Both the position numbers and the translations under genes were made by a program. Shown in pieces: positions 1 to 11,535 of a DNA stretch of 64,000 nt; position 1 is the stretch's first letter; the number at the start of each line of letters is the position of its first letter. The notes under the pieces are model-generated. The model did no database searches. It saw only the letters and a program-made list of their open reading frames with translations, and was not told the DNA's origin. The stretch comes from Narthecium ossifragum (lineage: Eukaryota; Streptophyta; Magnoliopsida; Dioscoreales; Nartheciaceae): NCBI GenBank assembly GCA_963920575.1, contig OY986969.1, forward strand, positions 18,089,288 through 18,153,287. Direction: 5' to 3'.

Positions 1-345
1 TAAGGTGTGAAATATCGTTGTTGTGTCTGGGTAAACTTTTGAGAGAGGGAGAGAGAGAGTTCATGGAAGAGAGAGAGAAGAGATCCAACAGGGGAGGGGG
101 AGACAGGGAGGAGAGAGGAGAGATGAAGAGACAGGGAGGAGAGAGGAGAGATGAAGAGACAGGGAGGAGAGAGGAGAGATGAAGAGACAGGGGAGGGAGG
201 GAGGGGGAGAGCTCACGGAAGATTGAGGGAGGAGAGAGAGGAGAGAGATCAGAGATGGAGTTGGTGATGAGCACGGAAGAGGGAGGGAGGGAGAGAGAGA
301 GCACGGAAGAGAGAGGGAGGAGAGAGAGAAGTGAGATTAGAAATG
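1..345. repeat. GA-rich low-complexity tract with 28-bp tandem repeat
   Basis: The tract is almost pure purine (GAGAGA, GGGAGG). Between about 101 and 190 it contains three to four copies of a 28-bp unit beginning AGACAGGGAGG, with starts at 101, 129, 157 and 185. No coding potential is visible. It may be the polypurine region of an older transposon, because pyrimidine-rich sequence reappears at about 2465-2515 beyond the solo LTR that follows. Confidence 0.85.
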
Positions 346-411
346 GAGAAGATGAGGTGGCAAAACCAATCAGTCAAAATTGATTGAAAAGCAGTCAAAA
401 TTGACTGAAAA

Positions 412-437
412 CCGCTCACGTGATATCACGTGAGCGG
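412..437. repeat. 26-bp perfect palindrome with two G-boxes
   Basis: The arm CCGCTCACGTGAT is followed directly by its exact reverse complement. Each arm contains CACGTG, the core bound by plant bHLH and bZIP factors. It is flanked on the left by short inverted stretches around TCAAAATTGA. It could be a regulatory palindrome or the hairpin of a decayed DNA transposon; I cannot tell which. Confidence 0.9.
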
Positions 438-538
438 ATTGCCATCAAGTCTGGATAACTGTGTCTAACGGTAGGTACTAAATATATTATATATATTTAA
501 TATAGGTATCAAAAACGTAATTATCAAACTAGAGGTAC

Positions 539-2359
539 TGACTCGCCTTGAAATGCGTCGTTAATTATCTCAAAGGCGGACAAAACAAAATACCGAACAA
601 TTACTTAACTACAACGTAGGTAGTAGGAGTACGGGTCGAGTCTACAGGGAATTTGATGGTTGAATTACAAAGATGATCTCTACAAGAGTTGTATAAAATT
701 TGAATGGTTTTGATTAACTAGTTAACTAAAGTATTTTAAAAACAAGTAAAGAAGGTGGTTTATTAGGATAAAGGTCCTAGGGGATTTTGATCTGAATTAG
801 GGTCTAAGGATGTTCTCTATAAATCAAGATGCATGACTTCTAAATGAGTTGGTCAAAATAAGAGATCGACGAGCATAGGATTAGTATCGCTCGTCGCTAA
901 TGAGATGTCGGGTTAGGATCAACTCATCGCATTTAGCACAAGGGTAGGATCCATGATCAAGGCTTTAATTCGATCATGGCTCAACAATGGCCGGCTAGGG
1001 TCCTATTGTTGGCAACAATGGCCGGCTTAGGGTCCTATTGTTAATTAGAGATTTAGGCTTTGCATGAATAAGAATGGTAGATAGGGTAGAATGAGGCTTG
1101 GATGGTTCTAGCACCCAAGTAGTGGATAGGATAGCTATGGCTTGGGTGGTTCTAGCACCTCAAGATCATAGCTTGCCTTGAGTGGTTCTAGCACCTCAAG
1201 ATCCTATCCCTAGATCAAGGAGAATTGGCCATGGTTCTAGCATGGACCTCTCTTTGAAACATTACATCAAACACCTATCAAACATCTATTTCACAAGTAA
1301 TTACATATAAGAATTTATCATGAAACCATTCGATTATTTAATTCCTCAATGAATTATGATTCAAACCCTAGAATTAGGCATGATTCTAATATGACCTCTT
1401 CTTTGGGGAATTGAATCAAAGACTAAACAAGCATGTAATCTCTCTACATACACTTGTAAGAAATAAAGCATTCATTGAAGAAAACTAAGAATTACATGTG
1501 AATTCATACAAAATCCATCATCACAAGAGTCATTACATGAAGAATTATAAAGAAATCAAAGATCTAACCCTAAGACATCACAAAATTCCCAAGGAAGAGG
1601 GATTTAGCTACTCATCTTAGGTAGGATCTCCATGAAAGAGGAGGCTTTACCCATCTTCTCCATCAAAATCCAACCCTTGAAGCACTCAATCTCTCTCTCA
1701 CACTAAGGGGGAAGAAGGCTGGAGAAAGGAGGGAACAAGAGTGGAGAAAAGATATATCAAATTAGAGCCAAAACCCCTATTTATAGACCCCAAGTATCCT
1801 CGGATTAGATCCGAGCCGTCCATTTTTAACCGTCAGCGATATTGGATCGATCCGAAGTAGGCTTGGATCGATCCAAGATGAGCAAAAGATCATAACTTTC
1901 TGGGAAGGAAATATGGATCGATCCCATTTAAATGTGGATCGATCCAATTTGTACCCAAGAATAAGTGCTCTTGGGAAAAGAAATATGGATCTATCCCATT
2001 ACGGTTTGGATCGATCCATTTTGTACCGAGCTCTCTAGGAAAAGATATTGGGATCGATCCATTAAGAATCCGAATCGATCCAACATTGGATAAAAAATAT
2101 GGCTTTCTGGAAAAGGATCGGGATCGATCCGAATTACTTTGGGATCGATCCAAAATGTCCTTCGATCGATCCAAATTGTCCGGATCGATCCGAATTAAGC
2201 TGAATCTGTATAATTGATGTCTTTTGGCTCGAAATCAATGCAACTCTCTTCGTAAGCTCTTGTACCTGAAACCATATGAAAAGATATTAAAAATGGATTG
2301 CTTGAGAGCTAACAAAGCCCAGTTGAATGGGTGAATTATGTATATTTTGTGACTTATCA
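539..2359 (-). mobile_element. Solo LTR, Athila-like Ty3/gypsy
   Basis: Read on the minus strand the element starts TGATAAGTCACAAAAT and ends GGCGAGTCA, giving the TG...CA boundaries of an LTR. It is flanked by GGTAC on the left and GGTAT on the right, a target duplication with one change. Its start resembles the Athila LTR at 55786, and its interior (GGTCGGGTTAGGAT-type and GGTTCTAGCACC blocks at about 880-1250) matches the minus-strand LTR at 55098. No internal region is present, so it is a solo LTR left by LTR-LTR recombination. A TATA box (TATAAATA, minus) lies at 1788-1795. Confidence 0.8.
1844..2191 (-). promoter_or_regulatory. Palindrome-doublet array (GGATCGATCC) upstream of LTR TATA box
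   Basis: GGATCGATCC or one-base variants start at 1844, 1865, 1915, 1936, 1987 (variant), 2008, 2052, 2073 (variant), 2121, 2142, 2163 (variant) and 2182. They form six doublets with internal spacing 21, 21, 21, 21, 21 and 19 bp; the doublets repeat at 71, 72, 65, 69 and 42 bp. The array lies immediately upstream, in LTR orientation, of the TATA box at 1788-1795, so it occupies the U3 enhancer position. Function is inferred from position and phasing only. Confidence 0.85.
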
Positions 2360-2364
2360 GGTAT

Positions 2365-3566
2365 TAAAGTGGTATATCCAAAATTTTACAGGTACCAAAA
2401 ATGTAATTTAGCCTAAAACAACCACCGACTTATATAGATTTAGATTAGTGTGGTAATTTCAACCTATCACTATTTCTCTCTTTTTCTCTCCCCATTAACT
2501 CCCCTCTTCCCTCCTAGTCTTGCCACGTGTCTATGTTATACACCGTTAGATATAAACCTTCTAGGTTATTATAGACTGTCTGATACGACACACTGTCTCT
2601 TATAAGGTTAATAATTGATGTGTAGTTAGTCAGGGCAGTTCTGAAATTATACATCTAAAAATAACAACTAATTTATTTTTCTATCTTTTACACCTAATAT
2701 ATGATTTTTGTTTTACATGTAATGATTACCCAGCATATCTGAACTTTACAACCAAACATGAAAGTAAGAATAAGCATAATACACATATAGCTACCCAAAC
2801 TTATCCTATTCCACACTCATCCTATTCGACAACCAAACGGGGCCTTAATCTTATCAAGCTTGCAGACCAAGCTTCCGTTTTAAAAATAATTACAAAGGAA
2901 GAATTAGATCAAAATGGATGGGCAATCAAAATGGTTACGGAGATGAGATGAGAGGAAGAGACAAGAGAGACAAGAGAGAGAAGTTTGAAGCCAGTCCAGT
3001 CTAGCCGATTAGGATGGTTAGTGGGTTAATAGGTTATGTGTTAAACGGGTCACAAGTTGAAGTTCGGGTCGAGATCATGAGTTGAGTCACAAGTCACAGG
3101 TCACGGGTCATGGTGGGTCAGACTGGTTTCTGACTCAACCCAGAATTTACTTGTTTATGAACGGGTTGACCTGTTTATGACTCGAACTCCGAACCCTAAC
3201 CCAGTAATTTCGGGTCAGGTCGGATTGGGTTCAGGTTCCAACCAAGGTTCAAAGTTTCGGTTTCGGTACCGGATTTGGTCCGAACAAAAACCCGATCTGT
3301 TTTGTTAGTTTCGTTGGCTTTTGGGCTTTGTTTCGGTGGTTTTGGATAATAGTTTTGGGCTCAATCGGTAAAACCCAATACGTTTCGGAGTTTCGAATCG
3401 GGATCGGTCGAAACTTCAAACCATACTTGCAACCCGAATTGCCAACATGGCTTCGAGCTTGATGTGTAAGATCCGCACCTGAATCCATAATAATGATGGG
3501 ATGATCCGCGATTGGTTCTCTTTATAGTATATTGTACCCCAAACCCCATAACTCGGTGGATCCTGG
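2365..3566. other. Intergenic stretch with transposon remnants
   Basis: I see no gene here. At about 2700-2850 the sequence ends CAACCAAACGGGGCC next to TTAA, which looks like one terminus of a PIF/Harbinger-type MITE; the other end was not found. From about 3000 to 3540 the sequence is made of degenerate GGGTCA/GGGTTCGG-like repeats. Short open frames here have no recognisable domain. Confidence 0.5.
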
Positions 3567-3576
3567 TTTTTTTTTT

Positions 3577-3917
3577 GACAAGGTGAGCCAATGATTAGTG
3601 AAAAATAGAAATACAGTAGTCAATTACAAATTTTCAAAGCCTGGCGGCCTCGTAAATGAAAGGTCATTGGTGTGCGACCAAAACGTCCGGTTAGCCAGGT
3701 TGCAAGCCGATCTCGCTAACTCATCTGCTATAGCATTCTCCTCCCTCGAAATGAAGCGCACAATGAGATCCCCTATTTGGGCCATCTCCTAACATAGCGA
3801 CTGCAACCTCCTCCTAAAGGCAATCAGCCAAAACTTCTGGCAAGAAAACCAATCCACAAGATCTATTGCATCAGCTTCAAAAATTACCATGTTGATCCCT
3901 TTTTGCTTCACCACGGC
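3577..3917 (-). pseudogene. LINE RNase H C-terminal piece
   Basis: The minus-strand frame continues the RNase H-like domain of the LINE ORF2, with a segment reading ENAIADELARSA, the typical helix near the end of plant LINE RNase H domains. One in-frame stop is seen (near 3790). It joins the larger ORF2 piece beginning at 5651 across the solo LTR at 3918-5645. Downstream is only the 3' UTR and poly(A). Confidence 0.75.
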
Positions 3918-5645
3918 TGATGTCGCTCAAATGTGTCACGCACAGCGGTCGCGGTGCAGTACATCATAAGAGAGGTTGAATCCCACAGAGAGACAAGCAG
4001 GAAAGATCCAGAAATACAAATAACAATGAATTGAAAACAATGAAGAAAGCTAACTAAATTAAATTAGATCAAAAGATTAATGATAATGTAATGTTAACTA
4101 AAGATATCAGGCTTTTGATAAGGCTAGGCTTCAAGAATCACTTCACTCGGATTAAGGTTCTTCTCTTCTCAATGGTTCATATAATACTCAGTTAAGTGAT
4201 TCACATCCCAATCGCCTTAACCGGAAGATATAGAATTATGAATCTGATAAAATATAAATGTCTCTTCCTATGATTGGTTCTTCCTTTTTATAGTTCTAAC
4301 TTCATCCAACCAAACCTAAGAATACACGATACCGGCAGTCACTACAGGCAACGCGCAACAAAAGTTCATCGGGACAAAGCCCTAACTCTAACTGGATCTC
4401 TAAGAATACACAATACCAACTCTCACAATCGGCAATGCATAGCAAAGATCTCACGGTATAGAGCCCCAACCTTATCTAACCAGATCCCTAAGAATACACA
4501 ATACCAGCTGTCACTACGGGCAATGCATAGCAAAGGTCTCACGAGACTCGGTAGGAGAATCAAAGGAGATAACTATGAGATCACAATATCATAAAAGAAG
4601 CATGACTGGATTTATAATAATGTTTAACCACAAAGCAATCTGTGAAGATCCAATACATAAGAAGAGTTTAACAATAAAGATTAAAAACTATGAACCACTG
4701 TTGGAGAAGAAGCCCTAGTCCTCGCTAGATCATCCGTCCGCCATGCCCGCGGATTACTCGGCCATGGATGGAGATGTCTTCATCTTCTTCCTCTTGAAAA
4801 AGTCCTGAAAAGAGCCTCCAAAAACGTCCAAGAAGTCCCCTTTGATTAGCCCTAAGTTTTCTATTTATAGGGTCCAAGAATTAGTAAACTCGGATTAATC
4901 AAAACCGTTGATTTTCGTCACTGGGCAAGTCCGATCGATCCTTCTCGGGATGTTGGATCGATCGGTCTCTTTAAATCTCCAATCTTCTAACTTCGCCCGT
5001 GTCCGATCGATGGACGGATCGATCGAACTCTGCTCCTCTAAAAAGCATACGTTCTGTCACCCTTTAATTCCCAAGTCCGATCGATCGGATTATGAATGTT
5101 GGATCGATTGGTTGAGTAAAAATCCGCTGTTTTTGACTTTTTCCAAGTCCGATCGATCGGACCATTGGTGTCGGATCGATCGGACCCTATAGGAGCGAAG
5201 GAGGGATCGATCGGATCATATTCAGCCAAAAAATGCATGTTCTGTCACGATTCTGTGAGGTCCGATCGATCGGCGGATCGCTCGGACTTCCAGCTTATTT
5301 TCCTTTCTGCCATTCAGACTGCGCATCGGTACTGAAATTGCCGTAACTTCCTCTAGGAAACTCGGAATCACGAACCGTAAAATTCTCCAGAATCTAGACT
5401 TCAAGAGCTTTCCAACCATATATGGCACATCATCTGGTTCTTCATAAGCAGGTACAGATTAATTGTTGAAGTTGATCCATATACTCTTTTCAGTTTCTTT
5501 TAGCTCCAATTTCCTGCATTTTCCAAACAACTATGTGAAGCATATAAAAGTATAAAAATAGTGATAAAGAAGTTGATTAAGGGTGAAGATATAGCAATTG
5601 AGATGGTTTTAAGGTTGTTCAGAGTGCACTTTCATGCACTCATCA
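3918..5645 (-). mobile_element. Athila-type solo LTR inserted in LINE RNase H
   Basis: The minus strand starts TGATGAGTGCATGAAAGTGC and ends GAGCGACATCA. It aligns along most of its length with the 5' LTR of the Athila element at 55786-57433, including the end AGCGGTCGCGGTGCAG (plus strand here). It is flanked on both sides by the perfect 5-bp duplication ACGGC (3913-3917 and 5646-5650). Length is 1728 bp. The open frames inside it are not genes. Confidence 0.96.
4933..5283 (-). promoter_or_regulatory. Palindrome array (CCGATCGATCGG) upstream of TATA box
   Basis: GATCGATC cores start at 4933/4956, 5005/5017, 5079/5102, 5151/5174, 5205 and 5264/5276. Within pairs the spacing is 23, 12, 23, 23 and 12 bp. 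Flanking bases extend several into CCGATCGATCGG. The TATA box TATAAATA (minus) is at 4862-4869, just downstream in LTR orientation. The homologous LTR at 55786 has GGTCGACC palindromes at the same place, while the flanking LTR sequence is clearly alignable. Confidence 0.88.
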
Positions 5646-5650
5646 ACGGC

Positions 5651-8147
5651 CATGGCCCAAGCCAAAGCTTCCATCTCTGCATGAGCGGCGTTTTGCACAG
5701 CCAAGCGATCAGAAGCCATCCACTCTATCTCACGATCCTTGTTTAGACAAACAATACCAAGGCCAGCCAGATGTTGAGAGGGAACAAGGGATGCATCGGA
5801 TTGGATAATTAGAATACCAGCCTTGATCTTGAGAGTGTGTGTTCTTCTCCTCCTTCAGAAGACTCCATTCCTTGGCTTGCCAAAGAATAGATTTTGCGAG
5901 TGGCTGCGGCGACTCCCCCTCATTCCGGAAGGTAACTGCGTTTTGGTTCTTCCATAGTATCCAAAGGGTGTAACCAGCAATCGTCCTCCTCTCATTAGAT
6001 ATCTTGGAGCATGCACCTCCAATGAGGACATCCCGCCATCGAGGCCAGCCTTGAGCATGTCTGAATTCCTCGTCTCTTCTGAAGACGATCTCCCATACGA
6101 CTTTGGAGTGGGTGCAAGAGAAAAAAGATGGTCGAAGGATTCCTACTCTTGTCTGCGTCTCGCACAGAGGTCATCATCCACTGTTCCTACACTTCTGAGG
6201 GCCTCCAACACCGGCAGCTTCCCATGTAGCATGCGCCACTGGAAGGTTCACACCCTTGGCTCGAACAGTCCGCCCCATACACGTTCCCAACGAACATTTG
6301 TGGCATTGAAATCTCTCCTACCCATACCATATAGCATAAGGTAAGCAGACCTAGAGGAGACCTGGCCACGAGGGTCGGATGTCCAGTAGTAAGAGTTCCT
6401 TTCAGAAATCTGCATCTCCAAGATTTGATCGGCCAAGCGAGGAGCAAAAATCCTCCTCAACGTCCTTGGCTTCCAGTGCCCTTCCATGTTAATAATATAA
6501 CTCACCATTGTTTGGCTAGTGATGAGGTTGATGTTGATAAAGGAGGGTTTCTGGTTAAGAGGCAGATCCAAGCACCACCAATCTTTGAGAAAGTTGACAC
6601 GACTTGCAGCACCTAGAGACCATCGGAGCCCAAGCCGTAAATCGCGCGACGCCCCGCAAATACCATGCCACATAGGAGAGGAGGGGGACGAGGGGGATTC
6701 AGGAGGAGGTAATCCTCTCCACCCATACTTTCCAACCACGACACGCTTCCACAACGAGTCATCAGGTGGCAGAAGCTTCGTCGCAAGAGTCAAACGAAGG
6801 GCTCGTTGCCAGGTCAACAGATTTCATAAGGTGAGACCTCCGTCCTCCTTTTGCGCACACACCACATCCCACCGAACCACTGAGAACCCTCCTTTGTTGC
6901 CGTCCCAAAGAACAGCTCTCCCTAGCTTATCAATCTTCTTGAGGACCGCCATCGGCACATGAGTTGCCATCATGGTGTAGATGGGGATTGCTTGCAATAC
7001 ATGCCCGGAGAAGAGTGATTTTTCCAGGGAGAGGCAAGCTCCCACCGCTCCATTTAGCTATCCTGCAAGCAACCTTGTCAATGATGTCAGTAAAGTCCTG
7101 AGCCCGAAGGCTCCTCCCACTTATCAGTATACTGAGGTATCGCCATACGTCCCCACCCTCCACCATTTTGAGCTTTATGCAAAGGCTCATGCGCCCCCCA
7201 TCAGAGACACATGGAGACACCATGACGCTCGATTTTGCTAGATTAGTAGCAAGACCGGACGTCCCGTGATACTATTCCAGAATTTGCAAAACCCTGTCAG
7301 CTTCATCTGAGGTCGCCTTAGTGATCAAGAGTGAGTCATCCGCATGCAGTAGGTGTGTGACTCGCACATCCGCCCGAGGGAACTCCACACCCGCAATTCC
7401 ACGCACAACATCATTAAGGACCCAGGAGAATGCAACCTGCAGCAAGTCAAATAAAAAAGGGGAGAGCGGGTCGCCTTGGTGAAGGCCGCGCCGAGGGACA
7501 ATGACACCGTGCGCCTAGCCATTAACAAGGATAGAAAGCCTTGAAGATGAAACATAGCACATCACCCAGCGAACCCAACAAGGAGGAAATCCCATGCTTT
7601 GCATAACATATTCCAAGAAGTCCCACCTGACGTTATCATAGGCTGCACTTACATCAAGTTTGATTATCATCAGTGGTTCAGTATCCAACGCACACCATAG
7701 CGAGTGGAGCAGTTCTTGGGCTATAGAGATGTTGTCTTGTATGCTTCGTCCCTCCACAAAAGCCAATTATTCATGGTAAACAACAACCTTGAGAACTCCT
7801 TTTAGTCGCTTTGATAGGATTGTGGAGATGATCTTGTAAGATGAATTGCACAAGCTTATCGGTCTAAAATCCTTCACTCTTCTAGGATTATTCCACTTCG
7901 GAATCAGTGAAATAAAGGTTTCATTCCTGCATAGCGGCATCTTGAATCTTGTGAAGAACCCATGAATTGCTAATGAGACTTCGTTCCCGATGACATCCCA
8001 AAACCTCTTGAAGAATTCAATAGTGATGCCACCCGACCCGAGGCATCTGTTCGCACCAAGAGAGTGGATAGTTTCCACAATTTCCTCATTGGTAACCTCG
8101 GCTGAGAGTCTTGCAAATGAGTCTTCAGAGATAGTCAGCATTGGCGG
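5651..8147 (-). pseudogene. LINE ORF2 reverse transcriptase with zf-RVT and RNase H start
   Basis: The minus strand encodes an L1-type reverse transcriptase in several frames. Recognisable motifs in order are FRPISLCNSSYKI (about 7870-7830), FVEGRSIQDNISIAQ (about 7760-7720), LDVSAAYDNVRWDF (about 7660), RGLHQGDPLSPFLF (about 7490-7450) and the catalytic HADDSLL (about 7345-7325), where the usual Y/FADD has H in first position. A zinc-binding zf-RVT-like segment lies near 6300-6200, and the RNase H domain starts near 5700. A stop at about 7767 and another at 7515 plus frameshifts show it is inactive. Confidence 0.9.
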
Positions 8148-8523
8148 TGTGAGGCCCGCTGGGTCTACCGTGGGACAAGATGCCTGCGCCTGGAGGGCGG
8201 GGCTGAGTCGGGTAGCCAAGTAAGCAATCCCACAACGCCTGGATATAATCCGGGGTTCGATATAAGTATATAGTAAGTCCTTAATAGACACAACGCGTTT
8301 TAAAGCCGTGATGGCAGTGATCCGTCAGAAAACTCCATGGTTAAGCATGCTCGACCTGGAGTAGTCACATGATAGGTGACCTACTGGGAAGTTTTTTCAT
8401 ATTTCTGCGGTGAGCCAAAAGCGGACAATATTGTGTTGGGGAGTGGTGCCGCTGGGCAGATCCTAGTCGGACTGGGAGCCCGCGGGCCAGGGCCGGGGCC
8501 CAGTAGAGGGTCGGGGCGTTACA
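8148..8523 (+). mobile_element. Cassandra-type solo LTR carrying a 5S rRNA promoter
   Basis: The 376-bp unit starts TGTGAGGCCCG and ends GGGGCGTTACA. It is flanked by the perfect duplication GGCGG (8143-8147 and 8524-8528). In its middle is a 5S rRNA-derived segment in the sense direction. Cassandra elements are known terminal-repeat retrotransposons in miniature with 5S promoters in their LTRs, of similar LTR length and with TGT...ACA ends. This copy has no second LTR or internal domain and sits within LINE ORF2. An alternative, a 5S-derived SINE3, is less likely because no poly(A) tail or L1-type duplication is seen. Confidence 0.88.
8331..8392 (+). promoter_or_regulatory. 5S rRNA-derived internal Pol III promoter
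   Basis: The sequence contains GGTTAAGCATGCTCGACC (8339-8356), matching the 5S A-box region (consensus AGTTAAGCGTGCTTGGGC), and GGTGACCTACTGGGAAG (8375-8391), matching the 5S C-box (GGTGACCTCCTGGGAAG). The intermediate element is weaker. Spacing agrees with the 5S internal control region. It is followed by a T-rich stretch. It is part of the Cassandra LTR, not a functional 5S gene. Confidence 0.85.
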
Positions 8524-8528
8524 GGCGG

Positions 8529-8676
8529 ACACGTAGAAAAGTCAGGCTAGCCTTCAGCTGCCCACAACTTAGTATAAAACTCCGAGAATACCTGCCCAAT
8601 CTCCTTAGGGGACCTGTGACCACAGAAGTTAACAGACGAATGGAAGAAGGAAGAGTTAGAGTCACCGTCGCGCAAC
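8529..8676 (-). pseudogene. LINE ORF2 linker between endonuclease and reverse transcriptase
   Basis: Read on minus this segment encodes WLRDGDSNSSFFHSS (about 8680-8635), the conserved linker of plant L1 ORF2 (consensus like WLREGDRNTKFFH). It lies between the Cassandra LTR at 8148-8523 and the large LTR at 8682-14291, and shows that both insertions hit one continuous ORF2. Confidence 0.8.
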
Positions 8677-8917
8677 CAGGCTGTGAGGACATGTCCGTCT
8701 ACTCCTGGGTCAACCGCCTGGGTCGGGCTCATAGCTCGATGTAGACCGCAAGGGCAATTTGGTAAATTACGCATTGTCGGTTTGTTTCACACCCGCGTGT
8801 GCACACACTGACCGTGTTTGTGTTAGTGTTTGATTCGAATAATTAGGTGGACCCGGGATCGGAAGATCCGTGCTTGGGCTTGTGTTTTAGCCCAAGTTTG
8901 AGTTTCTGGGCAAAGGA

Positions 8918-8970
8918 GATCAATCTTCCTTGCTAAGGAGATCGATCTTCCTTGAAAAGAAGATCGATCT
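8918..8970 (+). promoter_or_regulatory. Palindrome triplet (AGATCGATCT) in LTR copy 1
   Basis: GATCAATC at 8918, GATCGATC at 8940 and GATCGATC at 8962 are spaced exactly 22 bp apart. The last reads AAGATCGATCTTCC with extended dyad symmetry. They lie about 240 bp from the LTR start, the same relative place as the upstream block in sister LTRs. No downstream block is seen in this copy. Confidence 0.75.
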
Positions 8971-9989
8971 TCCTATGCCAGAAAGTCTTGGCGGTGGATT
9001 TTGAGAGGACGGCCGCCGTTAGCCGTTGCTCTCCACTGTTAGAGGGAGAGCAGACTTTCTCTCCTCTCCTCTCCCTTATCCTCTTCTTCTCCCCCTTCCC
9101 TGGCTTTTCCTCTTCTCCTTCTTCTTCCTTCTCCTTCTTCCTTCTTCTTTCCGCGGCTCTGTTTCCCCTGTTTCCGGCAGCCATCTTCTTCCCCTCTGTT
9201 TTCCCTCCTCCGACCATCATTTTGGGTGCTTGAAGGCTCGTTGGATTCGTGGCAGCGAGAGGAAGATCCCTGGCTTGGTTTGAATCTAGTTTGGTGGTTG
9301 TACCACGGGGAATCAGCCGAGGATTGCTTTTCCGGTAGGTTTCTACCTACGTGGGTTAATAGGGGGTTTTCTCTTGATCTAGCAGGTAGATCTAGATGTT
9401 CTTGGTGTGGTTGCGTGCCTCTTGTTTAGCTTAATTTCTGTTGTAAGTTTCATGAGATTTTAGTATGTTTTTAGCATGTTTAAACTCGGATTTTCCGGTT
9501 TCTTTGTTTTTGAAGAACAGTTGGTTTACGGCGCATTTTCCGGTCTGTATATGCATGATCTTGGTTTATGATGAAGATGAGTGTTTCATAATTTACTCTC
9601 AGACCCAACTGGTTTCATAATTTTCTGATTTTCCTATGATTTTTTATGAATTTCCAACGGATGGGCTGCGTTGGAGCAATTAAAGGTAATTAGTGAGATT
9701 AATGGTTTTGATTAGTGTTTGCTCGGTAATCTAGCCGTCGGATGTTTCCCGGTTTTGGATATGTGGATCCCAGCATGTTTATCTACGGGTGGCTAAATTG
9801 GATCTCGAATCCGATGTCGTTTGGACATCGGATCGACGAGGTCACTTAACCCCTAATTAGAAAATCTTGGTGTTTTTAATAATATTATATGTTCTGAACA
9901 TATAATATTATATTATATGTTATGAATATATAATATTATATTATATGTTATGAACATATAATATTATATGTTCATAACATATAGTATAA

Positions 9990-11315
9990 CTAGGGAATGC
10001 CCGTGCCTACGTCACGAATACATAAAGTTTTTTCAAAAAATTTCGGTAGAACCTCACCTGTACCGAGGCAAACCTTATAAGTGCAACATTATCCCTCAAA
10101 TACAACATTATCCCTCACAAACTTTGTCCCCGGGGCAAACCTTGTCCCCACAAACTTTACAAACCATAGTATCCTCAAATACAACATTATCCCTCACAAA
10201 CCATAACTTGAAAGAAAAAAACAAAAATACAGATATTCTAATTTCACAATAATCCAACTCCAGGGCTAGCAAAATCTAACCGTTGGTTTTTTCTCTTTTT
10301 AACTCTAGCTCCAAGCATTCCCACAACACCACTACCACTTCACTGATGCGTGGCCCTGGATCAGAAAATCCAACAATGGAAAAAACTGCTAGGTTATTTA
10401 TTGTCCAAAAATTAAAATGTTAAAAGAATTCTTTTCAAAAACACATACATTAAAAAATGCTAGATTAAATAGAAAATCAACAATTACACATCTGAAAAAT
10501 TGAATTAAAAAACCTATAACCACAAATATATTTACATTAAACCTATTGCTACACAAATCAAATGAATCGTCACCACCACCACCACCACCACCAACACCAC
10601 CCCCACCCTTTATACATCCAATTAAAGAGAACACAAAAACATTAAAAAATAGTACAAATAATCAAAGAAAACAGAGTGACGCCGTGGAGCGACGCGGTTG
10701 GGCGTGGCTGGCGGCGTGGAGCGACGGCTTTCAGCCTGGTCGCGGCTGAGGGCGAGGTCAGCGTCAACGCGATTGAGGGCGAAGATGAGGTCGACGCGGC
10801 TGAGGGCGAGGTCGGCGTCGACACGGCTGAGGGTGAGGTCGGCGTCGACGCAGTTGAGGGAGGTGTGGTTGTCGATGGCGTCGAGGGCGGGTTGGGTGGT
10901 CGTGGACGACGCGGCTGAGGGCGAGGTCGGCGTCGACGCGGGGAGAGGAAGAGGGTGAGGGAGAGGGGAGAGGAGACGGGGGAGAGAAAGTCGGTGAAGG
11001 AGAGGGGAGAGGGAGACGGGGGAGAGGAAGAGGGTGAGGGTGAGGGGAGAGGGGATGAGGGGACGGGGACGGGGACGGGGAGAGGGAGGGGGACGGGGAC
11101 GGGGAGAGGGATGGGACGGATGGGACGTGAGTCCCATCCTCTCTCTCTTTCAGCTGACGAATTTTGAAATTCAGAGTGGGCGGGTAGGTGAGAGTGGGTG
11201 TGTGGGTGGGAGGAAGAAAGAAGTTTGGGCGGGAGTGAATTTTTCGCTGCGGATCTTAAAGCTGATCATGGAATCACAGCCATTGGATGTGTTTGTAGGC
11301 AAATCCTGACCACTC
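9990..11315 (-). mobile_element. Helitron A (3' end intact, 5' end abutting Helitron B)
   Basis: On the minus strand the element ends GGCACGGGCATTCCCTAG followed by T. CTAG|T is the Helitron 3' signature, and a short CGTG...CACG stem precedes it. At its other side (about 11260-11315) it contains a segment, GTGGTCAGGATTTGCC on minus, that also occurs close to the true 5' end of Helitron B (13170-13225), so this is a 5'-truncated copy of the same family. No Rep/Hel protein is encoded; it is non-autonomous. It contains CAC trinucleotide repeats near 10570 and a GC-rich 30-bp repeat. Confidence 0.72.
10738..10945. repeat. GC-rich ~30-bp minisatellite in Helitron A
   Basis: Units resembling GGCTGAGGGCGAGGTCGGCG followed by TCGACGC repeat about every 27-30 bp. 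In one minus frame this reads as repeated VDADLALSR. The open frames on both strands here are products of the repeat, not evidence for genes. It continues into a GGGGACGGGGA-type tract up to about 11130. Confidence 0.8.
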
Positions 11316-11535
11316 TTTATGTAAATACCCGTGCCTACGACACAGATATTATAATTTTTTTGTGATTTATAAGTTGGTTAATGTCTGAGCAATTTTTAAG
11401 TCAGGCACGGGGCACGGGGCGAGCGCGGGGCATCGGCGTGGATGGTGATGGCGTCGGCGTGGATGTCGATGGCGTCGGGGCGCAGGCGTCAGCGTAGATG
11501 TCGATGGTGTCGGGGCTTGGGCGTCGGGGCGCGGG

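Noticed and set aside
8331..8392. A functional 5S rRNA gene
   Set aside because: Only the internal promoter half is well matched; the unit is bounded by LTR ends and a target duplication, so it is a Cassandra LTR.
10622..11137. Proline/arginine-rich 171-codon frame on minus and glycine-rich frames on plus
   Set aside because: Product of a GC-rich minisatellite inside a Helitron; open on several frames at once.
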